Below are positions 1 to 7,500 of a DNA stretch of 8,193 bases, one piece after another; the stretch's first letter is position 1; each line of letters starts with the position of its first letter. This stretch comes from Chloroflexota bacterium (lineage in GTDB: Bacteria > Chloroflexota > Dehalococcoidia > Lucifugimonadales > Lucifugimonadaceae). The notes beneath the pieces were generated by a model, which saw only the letters and a list, made by a program, of their open reading frames with translations, was not told where the DNA came from and made no database searches. The DNA is taken from positions 1 through 8,193 of the forward strand of contig PBWZ01000006.1 in the NCBI GenBank assembly GCA_002727435.1. The letters are read 5' to 3'. Position numbers and translations under genes: made by a program.

Positions 1-882
1 TGGGACATATTAGGTCAATATTTAAAAGTGCCGATTTATCAATTATTAGGCGGCAAAGTAAGAGATAAAATAAAAGTCTATGCAAATGGCTGGTATTCGG
101 GAGAAAGGTCACCAGAAAATTTTGCTGAAAAAGCTAAATTTCTTTCGAATAAGGGGTATCAAGCTCTTAAATTTGATCCTTTTGGATCGGAACATCTAAG
201 GTTAAACAAGGAATCAGAAACGTTTATAAAAAAAATTATTAGGTCAGTAAGAGATGCTGTTGGTCCTAATGTTGAACTAATGATTGAAGGACACAAAAGA
301 TTTAACGTATTTGAAGCGATTAAAATTTCAAAATGGTTAGATGATTTTGATGTAACATGGTTTGAGGACCCTATTGATAATAATGATATTGATTCTCTAA
401 TTTATGTTTCTAAGAATTCACCTGTAAGAATCATTGCTGGAGAAGGATTTGATAAATATAAAGATTTCACAAGATTTGCATCATCCAATGCTACAGATAT
501 AGTTAACCCTGAAGTTATAAAAATTGGTGGAATTGGTGGAGCAATTAAAGTAGCAAATATTTGTTCTTCTTTTGATGTAGATTTAGCGTTTCATAATGCA
601 GAAAGCCCCTTAAAAACTATGACAAACTTACAGCTTTGCGGAGCAATAAAAAATATTTATATTCAGGAATGTTTTGATGAATTTAACGAGGAATGGATTG
701 AAGAATTATTTCCTAATTATGAAAAAGTTAAAGATGGACATTTAACTATTCCAGATAGGCCAGGATTAGGGATATCAATTAATGAGTCGGTAGCTAAAGA
801 TCACCCTTACAATAAAAGCAATTTTTTAAGAATGTTTAAACCTGGATGGGAAAATAGAAAAGGAGCTAGTGGTTCAGAATAA
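1..882 (+). CDS. Mandelate racemase/muconate lactonizing enzyme-family protein (enolase superfamily), 5' partial
   Basis: The reading frame is open from base 1 (WDILGQYLKVPIYQLLGG), so the GTG at 28 is an internal Val codon and the real start lies left of the window. 293 residues are visible; the family usually has about 370-400, so most of the N-terminal capping domain is missing. The (beta/alpha)7-beta barrel is intact. Counting from base 1, visible family landmarks are K57 in LKFDPFG, E96 and H98 in MIEGHKRF, E122 in WFEDP and E148 in AGEGF (acidic Mg2+ ligands), E171 in NPEVIKIGG, H198 in AFHN and E223 in IQE. The H198 position places it in the mandelate racemase-type subgroup that abstracts a proton alpha to a carboxylate, so a sugar-acid dehydratase role is plausible; the substrate cannot be read from sequence. 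An oddity is Glu at 171, where the His-Asp dyad normally has Asp. The C-terminus (PDRPGLGI, FKPGWENR) looks complete. It is convergent with the minus-strand HAD gene and overlaps it by 9 bp. Confidence 0.9.
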   Translation, partial: WDILGQYLKVPIYQLLGGKVRDKIKVYANGWYSGERSPENFAEKAKFLSNKGYQALKFDPFGSEHLRLNKESETFIKKIIRSVRDAVGPNVELMIEGHKRFNVFEAIKISKWLDDFDVTWFEDPIDNNDIDSLIYVSKNSPVRIIAGEGFDKYKDFTRFASSNATDIVNPEVIKIGGIGGAIKVANICSSFDVDLAFHNAESPLKTMTNLQLCGAIKNIYIQECFDEFNEEWIEELFPNYEKVKDGHLTIPDRPGLGISINESVAKDHPYNKSNFLRMFKPGWENRKGASGSE

Positions 883-1542
883 ATTTAAAATTGAGCCTAA
901 TTCTTTTACGTGGTCAATTTCATAATCTGGCTTATCTTTTAAAGGGTACTCTCTTCCCATTTTAACCCAAGCTGTTTTCATTCCAACAGATTTTGCGCCT
1001 ATAATATCTGTTTCTGCAGTATCTCCAACAAATAAAATTTCTTCGCATGCTAATTCAATTTTTTTTGAAGCTTCAATAAAAACTTCTTTACAGGGTTTAT
1101 GACAACCAAAATCACCTGAAACAATATAAAAAGGAGCCAATTTTCCAACACCTGAGCGAATCATTTTTTCGTGCTGATACTTATATCCGTTTGTAAGCAC
1201 TCCCCAAGGAAAATTTATCTCATTTAATTGCTCCAAATGATTATTTGCTTCAATATCAGGTTTTACAGAATTAACAATTGAATCCCAAAAAAAATCTACG
1301 TAAAATTTATTATCTTCTTTGAGATTAAAATTTTTTCTTAGCTCATTAAAAAGATTTTCTTTTTCTGGAGACCACTTTGTTTTCTTGTCAGCACTTTTCA
1401 TAATTTTAAAAAAAGTATCGAAATCAAATTGAGCTTTATCTATAAATTTTTCGTAAAACTTTCTTGTAAATCCTGAATAAAAAGCTTCGTCTCTACTAAT
1501 AAGAGTGTCATCAAGATCATAAATTATTCCAGAAATTTTCAT
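874..1542 (-). CDS. HAD-superfamily hydrolase (HAD-IA-like phosphatase)
   Basis: A 222-residue cytosolic protein with all four HAD motifs. Motif I is DLDDTL, with nucleophile D9 and acid/base D11. Motif II is LTNG, with T117. Motif III is K149 in HKP. Motif IV is VGDTAETD, with D174 and D179 for Mg2+. The roughly 80-100 residues between motifs I and II form a helical C1-type cap, as in phosphoglycolate phosphatase, YjjG-type nucleotidases and related small-molecule phosphatases, and the length is normal for that group. The expected reaction is phosphomonoester hydrolysis through an aspartyl-phosphate; the substrate is unknown. The start is well fixed: ATG overlaps the upstream PIG-L stop as ATGA, an in-frame TAG lies five codons earlier, and no good Shine-Dalgarno is seen, so translational coupling is likely. 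It is the last gene of the minus-strand string; its TGA lies inside the 3' end of the opposing enolase-family gene. Confidence 0.9.
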   Translation of the reverse strand: MKISGIIYDLDDTLISRDEAFYSGFTRKFYEKFIDKAQFDFDTFFKIMKSADKKTKWSPEKENLFNELRKNFNLKEDNKFYVDFFWDSIVNSVKPDIEANNHLEQLNEINFPWGVLTNGYKYQHEKMIRSGVGKLAPFYIVSGDFGCHKPCKEVFIEASKKIELACEEILFVGDTAETDIIGAKSVGMKTAWVKMGREYPLKDKPDYEIDHVKELGSILNLF

Positions 1543-2258
1543 CTCAAAGTAAAAGTTCTAAATGATTCAGCGTATTTCATGTTATGCTTTTTTCCGTTTT
1601 CACTTTTCCAGGCCCTAACCCTTTCAATTGCTTCTGGTGGCACTTGGCTAGTGTGGGCAGCTAAAGCTTTTAATGCTGTTTCCATATCTTCTTCTGGAAT
1701 ATCATTAAAATGATCCGCATCTTCTCTTGACATAACCCATACTTCTCTAACTTTATGAGGTTCAAATCCTTCTTCTAGTAATTCTGGAAAAGTAAGTCTA
1801 TCCCTTGCAGTTGGATAAACAGAAGACAATGTTGCCTCACCAGCAGCAATATGGTCTGGATGTGAAGACCCATAATTTTGACCTAAAGTTCTAAATGGTG
1901 CGGTTGTTATTAATACATCAGGCTTATACCTTCTTATTTCTCGGGTTATATCTTTTCTTAGTTCGAGGCTTGGTGTTAAATATGCATCAGGATACCCTAA
2001 ATACTCAACAGCTTTTAGGCCTAGTATTTTAGCAGCATCCTCTTGCTCATTATACCTAATTTCAGTTAGCCTTTCGGGGGTCATATTTGGATCATCACTT
2101 CCTTTGCTGCCATCAGTGCAGAGAACATAAACTACTTCCCAACCTTTTCTGCACCATTGAGCTACTGTTCCTGAGCACCCATATTCTGCATCATCAGGAT
2201 GAGCAACAACTACCATTGCTTTTTTATATTCTGGACTGGGATTACTATCTATTGGCAT
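1539..2258 (-). CDS. PIG-L family zinc-dependent deacetylase
   Basis: A 239-residue cytosolic protein of the PIG-L/LmbE family, whose members remove N-acetyl groups from GlcNAc conjugates (for example BshB, MshB and GPI GlcNAc-PI deacetylase). The N-terminal VAHPDDAEYGCSG motif supplies zinc ligands H20 and D23 and the general base D22, by family analogy. SSHPDH at 131-136 supplies the third zinc ligand, H136. AHTSQV near 201-206 is the usual C-terminal substrate-side motif. The length is typical. The ATG directly follows in-frame GAA and TAA codons and has an AAGG ribosome site 7 nt upstream, so the start is well supported. It lies 23 bp after the alpha/beta hydrolase and overlaps the HAD gene by 4 bp (ATGA). 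Sampled lines of this gene are about 35-38% G+C, higher than the hydrolase upstream (about 13-28%), and the protein is poorer in Lys and Asn; this may reflect stronger conservation or a different origin. The substrate cannot be inferred. Confidence 0.92.
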   Translation of the reverse strand: MPIDSNPSPEYKKAMVVVAHPDDAEYGCSGTVAQWCRKGWEVVYVLCTDGSKGSDDPNMTPERLTEIRYNEQEDAAKILGLKAVEYLGYPDAYLTPSLELRKDITREIRRYKPDVLITTAPFRTLGQNYGSSHPDHIAAGEATLSSVYPTARDRLTFPELLEEGFEPHKVREVWVMSREDADHFNDIPEEDMETALKALAAHTSQVPPEAIERVRAWKSENGKKHNMKYAESFRTFTLR

Positions 2259-2264
2259 TTCTTA

Positions 2265-2270
2265 ACCTTA
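2265..2270 (-). promoter_or_regulatory. Ribosome binding site of the PIG-L gene
   Basis: The minus strand reads TAAGGT, with the AAGG core ending 7 nt before the ATG at 2258. It lies in the 23-bp gap after the alpha/beta hydrolase gene and, with the in-frame TAA two codons before the ATG, fixes the start. Confidence 0.6.
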
Positions 2271-2281
2271 CTAATTTTTCT

Positions 2282-2977
2282 TTATTTTAAAAAATTTTCT
2301 ATTTTTTCTTTAATTCTATTTATTCTCCAAAAAGCTCCGATATGGCCTAAGCCGTCTAATTTTAATAATTCGCTATCTTTAAACTTATCTGCGGAAGATT
2401 CAATCCAATTATAGTACGGATCTTCTGAGCCAGCGAACAACAAACATGGATTTAAATAATTTGATATTATATCTTCTGCTCCTTCCCATTCATCTTGAGC
2501 TTCGTTAGATAATTTTAATCCATTCAAATCAAATTTTTCTTTAACAATTGGAGAAAGGTTTTCTTCTTTATAACTAATTATTTTTTTATGAGAAGAGGGA
2601 GGCTTGGAGTGCATTCCACCAATGATCATTGAATTTATTCTCTCATTATATTTCCTTATTAATTCGTAACAAATTCTACCGCCCATTGAAAAACCAAATA
2701 TTGAAAAATTATCAATATTATTTTCATTTAAAATTTTTATAATTACTTCTGATACATATGAAATATAATAATTTTCAATTTTATTTGGGCAAGAAGTTTT
2801 TCCGTGCCCAGTATAATCAAACATAATTAATGTATTGTTTTTATTCAAAATATCTACCCAGCCTGATTTATGCCAATGAGTTGTGCTACTCATATAGGGA
2901 TGGGCTAAGACAAGGGGTGGGCCTTGTCCTTCAATCTCATAGTAGAACTCGTTGTCTTCAAAATTAAAAATAGTCAT
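2282..2977 (-). CDS. Alpha/beta hydrolase with short lid
   Basis: A 231-residue alpha/beta hydrolase-fold protein with no signal peptide, so probably cytosolic. Visible landmarks in order are the oxyanion-side loop LAHPYMSS (24-31), FDYTGHGKT (53-61), the nucleophile elbow GFSMGG with S97, the acid D186 in AGSEDPY, and H212 in LGHIGAF; S97-D186-H212 is a complete catalytic triad. Esterase, thioesterase or C-C hydrolase activity is possible; the family is too broad for a substrate. At 231 residues it is shorter than the usual 260-290, and the lid between about 119 and 170 is small. The ATG is immediately preceded by an in-frame TAA, so it cannot start further upstream. The 12-bp spacer to the ATPase gene is purely A/T with no Shine-Dalgarno, suggesting coupling or leader-independent initiation. 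The gene is very AT-rich even for this window. Confidence 0.88.
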   Translation of the reverse strand: MTIFNFEDNEFYYEIEGQGPPLVLAHPYMSSTTHWHKSGWVDILNKNNTLIMFDYTGHGKTSCPNKIENYYISYVSEVIIKILNENNIDNFSIFGFSMGGRICYELIRKYNERINSMIIGGMHSKPPSSHKKIISYKEENLSPIVKEKFDLNGLKLSNEAQDEWEGAEDIISNYLNPCLLFAGSEDPYYNWIESSADKFKDSELLKLDGLGHIGAFWRINRIKEKIENFLK

Positions 2978-2989
2978 TTAAAAAAATAT

Positions 2990-3658
2990 TTAATTATCAT
3001 AAAGTTCACCTGATCTCATATTAAATAATTTGTCTCCAAATTTTTTCATTCTTTGATCATGAGTAGCAAGAACAACTGTTGTATTAAATTTTTTGCAAAT
3101 ATCCTTTATTTGCTCAAAAACAATTTCTGTATTAACTGAATCAAGCTGAGAAGTAGGCTCATCTGCCACTAAAATTTTTGGCTTTCTTACAAGTGCTCTA
3201 GCAACAGAAACTCGTTGTCTTTCTCCTCCGGATAATTCATAAGGCCTATGGCTCATTCTGTATTTTAAACCTAAAATTTCTAATATTTCTTCAGTTTTAT
3301 TTTTTCTCTCCTTACCGCCAATTCCCAAAATTCTTAAAGGCAATTCAACATTTTCATACGCTGATAATAACGGCATCAAAGCATGAGCCTGAAAAACCAT
3401 ACCTATTGTCTTTCTCCTAAGCTCATTAAGTTGATTTTTTGAAAAGCTTTTTATTGAATTTCCACTAATCAAAACTTCTCCAGAAGAGGGAAGGTCAATT
3501 CCTGAAACCATATTCAAAAGTGTGGTTTTACCAGCACCAGAAGGCCCAGAAATAATTATAAATTCACCATTTTTAATCTTTAAACTTACATTTTTTACTG
3601 CATCAATATCTCCACTTGGCAGACTAAAGGTTCTAGAAACTTTTTTAAGACTAATCAT
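2990..3658 (-). CDS. ABC transporter ATP-binding protein, LolD/MacB-like
   Basis: A 222-residue single-domain ABC ATPase of the type that powers FtsX/MacB permeases. It has every nucleotide-binding element in canonical form: Walker A GPSGAGKT (38-45), Q-loop VFQ with Q90, signature LSGGERQR (142-149), Walker B ILVADEP with D166 and catalytic E167, and H-loop H200 in ATHD. The length matches LolD-like proteins, with no extension. The D-loop reads TSQLD rather than the commoner TGNLD or TGxLD. Its ATG follows directly on the TAA of the preceding ATPase gene (TAAATG), with a good AAGGA ribosome site 8 nt upstream. It is distinct in sequence from the neighbouring ATPase (for example, no C-terminal tail), so the two probably form a heterodimer, or each serves one of the two permeases; the sequence does not decide between these. 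Confidence 0.93.
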   Translation of the reverse strand: MISLKKVSRTFSLPSGDIDAVKNVSLKIKNGEFIIISGPSGAGKTTLLNMVSGIDLPSSGEVLISGNSIKSFSKNQLNELRRKTIGMVFQAHALMPLLSAYENVELPLRILGIGGKERKNKTEEILEILGLKYRMSHRPYELSGGERQRVSVARALVRKPKILVADEPTSQLDSVNTEIVFEQIKDICKKFNTTVVLATHDQRMKKFGDKLFNMRSGELYDN

Positions 3659-4516
3659 TTATTTCTTCCTTTTTAAAATCTTATTAAGACTTATTTTTGA
3701 TTTATCAGAAGTTAGGCTTGCTTTAGAATCTATTCTTGACTTAGATAAAATTTCTTGAGGGATCTGAACTCCTCCGAAAGAATCAATTACTACATATTCA
3801 TTTTTTGACCTTCTGCTTTTTAAAACTTCCTTAACAACTTTTCCATCTCTCATCCCAATAGACCTATTAACATGGTCTTCAATTTTAGGATCATGGGTAA
3901 CAATTACCACCGTGGTGCCAAAGTTTTTATTTACATATCTCATTTTTTCTAAAACCATGTCACTAGTTTCGTCATCCAGTTCGCCAGTAGGTTCATCAGC
4001 TAAAAGTAAAGGAGGTTGGTTAGCGAGTGCTACAGCAATTGCAGCTATTTGTTGTTCTCCACCAGAGATATTTTCCGGCAATCTTGTCGAAATAGAATCA
4101 AGATTCAAAAACTCTATTAGTTCTTTTACTTTCAACTTTCTTTCTTTGCCGCTTAATTCCGATGCCATCATAGGAAGTTCAATATTACTAAATACGTCTA
4201 AATAAGGAACAAGATTTTTTCCTGTTTGCTGCCAAACAAATCCTACTTCTTTTTTTCTGTATTCAACGGCTTCTTTCTGGTTTATGCCCAAGAGATCAAA
4301 TTCACCTACATTAACATCTCCTGCAGATGGAGATTCATAGCCTGCTAAAATATTTAAGAGTGTTGATTTTCCACTACCTGAAGCACCAACTATTGATAAT
4401 AATTCTCCGTACTCAATAGCTAAATCTACACCCCTCAATGCAACTACTTCAAGGTCAGAAACTTTAAATATCTTATATAAACCTGTGCAACTAATATGGT
4501 ATTTATCTTCCAACAT
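3659..4516 (-). CDS. ABC transporter ATP-binding protein with C-terminal extension
   Basis: A 285-residue ABC ATPase. Residues 1-230 form the nucleotide-binding domain: Walker A GASGSGKS (44-51), Q-loop region WQQ (95-97), signature ISGGEQQIA (150-158), Walker B LLLADEP with D174 and E175, D-loop GELDD, and H-loop H208 in VTHD. The signature departs from the canonical LSGGQ/E-x-QR form, having Ile for Leu and Ile for the usual Arg. A further 55 or so residues follow, containing YVVIDSFGGVQIPQEIL (241-257), a hydrophobic-Asp-Gly-IP-E pattern that resembles the beta-hairpin of AbrB/SpoVT-like domains, and then a Lys-rich tail. The gene starts 6 bp after the permease stop; TGA directly precedes the ATG in frame. 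The AAGGA ribosome site is only 3 nt from this ATG but 6 nt from the following TTG codon, so the true start may be one codon later. It is the likely energy source for the adjoining permease. Confidence 0.92.
   Translation of the reverse strand: MLEDKYHISCTGLYKIFKVSDLEVVALRGVDLAIEYGELLSIVGASGSGKSTLLNILAGYESPSAGDVNVGEFDLLGINQKEAVEYRKKEVGFVWQQTGKNLVPYLDVFSNIELPMMASELSGKERKLKVKELIEFLNLDSISTRLPENISGGEQQIAAIAVALANQPPLLLADEPTGELDDETSDMVLEKMRYVNKNFGTTVVIVTHDPKIEDHVNRSIGMRDGKVVKEVLKSRRSKNEYVVIDSFGGVQIPQEILSKSRIDSKASLTSDKSKISLNKILKRKK
3665..3671 (-). promoter_or_regulatory. Ribosome binding site of the canonical ABC ATPase gene
   Basis: The minus strand reads AAGGAAG within the last codons (Lys-Arg-Lys-Lys) of the preceding ATPase gene. 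The AAGGA core is 8 nt upstream of the ATG at 3658. This is the strongest Shine-Dalgarno in the window and supports a start with zero spacing after the previous stop (TAAATG). Confidence 0.7.
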
Positions 4517-4519
4517 TCA

Positions 4520-4524
4520 TCCTT
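4520..4524 (-). promoter_or_regulatory. Ribosome binding site of the extended ABC ATPase gene
   Basis: AAGGA on the minus strand overlaps the permease stop codon (TAAGGA). It is only 3 nt from the ATG at 4516, shorter than ideal, but 6 nt from the TTG that is the second codon. A start at TTG 4513 would remove one residue and leave the protein otherwise unchanged. Confidence 0.55.
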
Positions 4525-7500
4525 ACTTTAAATTAATCCTCATTGTATCGTTTATTGAAATTTTGAATACAGATAAAATTGTGTAGATTATTATCACTAA
4601 GAATAACAGCCCAACAGATCCAAAAACAATCCCAAAATCAAACCACTCAACAGAGTTTATCATCGGAGGCACAAGAGAATTTGAAGATTCAGGGCTTATC
4701 AAATATGGCATAACAGTTGAAGATAGCCTTGACCCCAATATTATGCCTAGTGCTAAAGCTAAGCCTATTACAAGAAATTGTTCAATTGCTATCAAAACTA
4801 TTATCTGTATTCTTGAAATTCCGATACTTTTTAAAGTAGCAAATTCCAAGTTTCTTTTTTTGAATGAAACCCTTGAATGAATTAAGAACCCTACAACACT
4901 TACTAATGTTACAGCACCAAATGAAATTAGAAGTAAAGTTTGCCAACCAGCAAAAACTAAGGGATCTATTTTTTGACCTTCAAGAGATTTCTCATTGCTG
5001 AATATTGACCCATAAGATATTTCATTACCTCTGAGTTCATTTACTACATTATTTAAAATTAAATCTTTGTCATTAATATTTTTTTGGTTCATAATCCATA
5101 TTTCATTTGCTTGTTCATCTCCTTGTTTCTTCCTAATATTTGCGCCGTTAATTACATCAGTTAGTTCTGCAATTACAAATGGTTCCGTGTCTGGGTATAA
5201 AGTAGGAAAGTAATTAACTGAATCAATAATTTTTATAGAAAACTCACTTGCCATTATTGTCACGGTAATAACATCACCAATTTTCGCATCAATATTATCT
5301 AAAAAGGTATCACTAACAATTACTTCGATTGGTTTGTCGGAATCATATTTCGAAAAGCCCCTGATCTGTCTCGTATCTCCATCAGTCCATTGGAACCTTA
5401 AAAATTCTTTGGTGTCCTTTGTTAGTATCAAGTTGTCTGATAATGACTGAGATGAGGTATTCAAAATATTCCATTCATCACTAAAAAAGTATTCGCTCAA
5501 TGTTTTTTCAGGTTTTGGTATCCCCATTTCAACAGAACCATCAATTGATGAAATTTTATGGAAATCTATTGCTCCGGGCTCTAATGCTTTTGATGGGGAG
5601 GTTACAAAGATTGAGTGCAATGAAACAGGGTACTCTGGAATAAATGGTGCATTTCTTGGGTCGTCTTTCTTTGTTATTCCAAACCATCTTCCGGTTCTTA
5701 TGTAAGGGTCAAGCAGTTCAGGTTTAATTGGGGTTATTACGTCACACCAATAATCATCATTTGATCTAAAAAATTCTATATTTGCCATCATTTCTAGAGC
5801 ACAATCTGTTGCATTAAAATAAGCTGTGTAGAATCTGGAATTAGCGTCAGATAATTTAGCTGCAATAATTAAGTGGGGAGACCCACCGGCTCCATGATAA
5901 TTTGATACCCTTGATGGCTCAAGTATTAACCTCAATTGAATTCCAAGCAAATCAGCCTCTTCATGCAATTCTATTGGTTCGTAATCTATTGAATTAATTT
6001 TAGATGAAACTGAATTAAGACTTTCTGTAAAGTCATCTCTCCAAAAAATATTATCATTTGAGAGCTTTTTTGAGTCAATAGATAGCAAGGTAAATGAAGG
6101 TCCTAGCACTGATGCCTTTACTCTTTCTGATGACCTATGCGCCTCAATTACATTTTCATTAAATGACAAACTATTTATGTTCTTGCTGTCACCATTCCAT
6201 GGAATATTTAGTCCATCTATCCTAAATTCTGAACCAACTCTATAAGAAACTGTATCTTCAATGCTTCTATCTAAAGTTGCTTTAAAGCTTGATGTAAACA
6301 TACCTAAAGCAGCTGCAAGGATAATCAATAGCGACATCCTAGAATATGTATTAGAGCTTCTTCCAATATGCCAAAGACTTAATACTACCCAGGAGGGAAT
6401 AAAATTTGATATGTATCTTAAAGAAAGCAGCATTGATAATCCACGAATGAGTAGAGGAAAGATTCTCAATAACACTATACCTGCACCAAGCAAAATAAAT
6501 GACGGCATTAATAAAATGATATTTGCAATAATGCTCTCACCAATTAGATTTTGAACAAAGACTGATTGTGATTGAGAAATTTGCCACATTAATAAAAGCG
6601 CCAACAAAAGAAACCACATATCTAGATAATACTTTTGAATAAAGTTTGGCTCTTCTCTTTCATCAACAGAGGAGATTTTTAATTTGCTTCTCAAAAAGAA
6701 AAATGTTGGAATCACTACTGCAGAAAGTGACACTAAACCACCAAGGCCTGAAAACAAGAATGATGTAGATGTTATTCCAACATAAACATTACTGTCGTTT
6801 AGCATTTCAGAAAGCCATGGAAGAAATGATGAAATTTTTATAGTTAAAAAAGCTACGTAAGGCCCAAGAATAGCTACTATTATGGCCATTACCATAAATT
6901 CCAAATTAAAAATTAAATAAATTTGCCTTAAGCTAGCTCCTCTTGAACTTAAAAAAGTTATCTCTTCTTTTTGGTCTTCAACTATTAAGCTGACAAGAGA
7001 AAATACAAAGAAAATAATTACTACAGAAATAAGAATTAATATTGTTTTCATTGGAATAGCAGCAGTTGAAAGATTGCTATCAAACATTTCTAAAGATTCA
7101 ACCATCCCAGTATTAAATGAAAAATTGTCATATTTTGATGAGAGCAATGGCGGGCTGTCTACGATAATAGAATTAATTTTACTTACTTCAGTTGAATTTA
7201 TTTTTTCTTCTTCTATATCAGTCATCCAAAAAAGGTCTGAGTCCATGCTTATAAATTTATTTCCTAAATTTGAAAGTTCGTTTATGTCCTTAATAATTAG
7301 ATTTGCAAAGATGAATGAAGAATCTTCTTGGATGAAGTTATTTGAATAAAAATTATTAAAACTTTCATTTTTAGATAATGAAAAGAAACCAAGAACAATT
7401 ACGTTGACTATTGGGTCAGGCTCGTCCCAATAAGCTTCAATTTCCAGTTTTTGGCCAGATGAGATATTGAATAGATTTGCAATATTTTTATCTATATAAA

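Noticed and set aside
28..30. GTG as the start codon of the enolase-family gene
   Set aside because: The nine codons before it are open to the window edge and read WDILGQYLK, the normal family sequence ahead of VPIYQLLGGK; the barrel would also lack its N-terminal capping domain. The gene is truncated by the window.
2259..2281. A promoter or terminator in the largest intergenic gap
   Set aside because: The 23 bp hold only the PIG-L ribosome site; there is no inverted repeat and no room for a -35/-10 pair.
2087..2414. Plus-strand open frames at 2087-2290 and 2199-2414
   Set aside because: They lie antisense to the PIG-L and alpha/beta hydrolase genes, which carry full catalytic motifs; the peptides are Phe/Leu/Ile-rich reverse translations of AT-rich coding DNA with no family features.
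3522..4205. Plus-strand open frames at 3522-3758 and 3912-4205
   Set aside because: They are antisense to the two ABC ATPases, opposite the Walker A and signature regions, and resemble no known protein.
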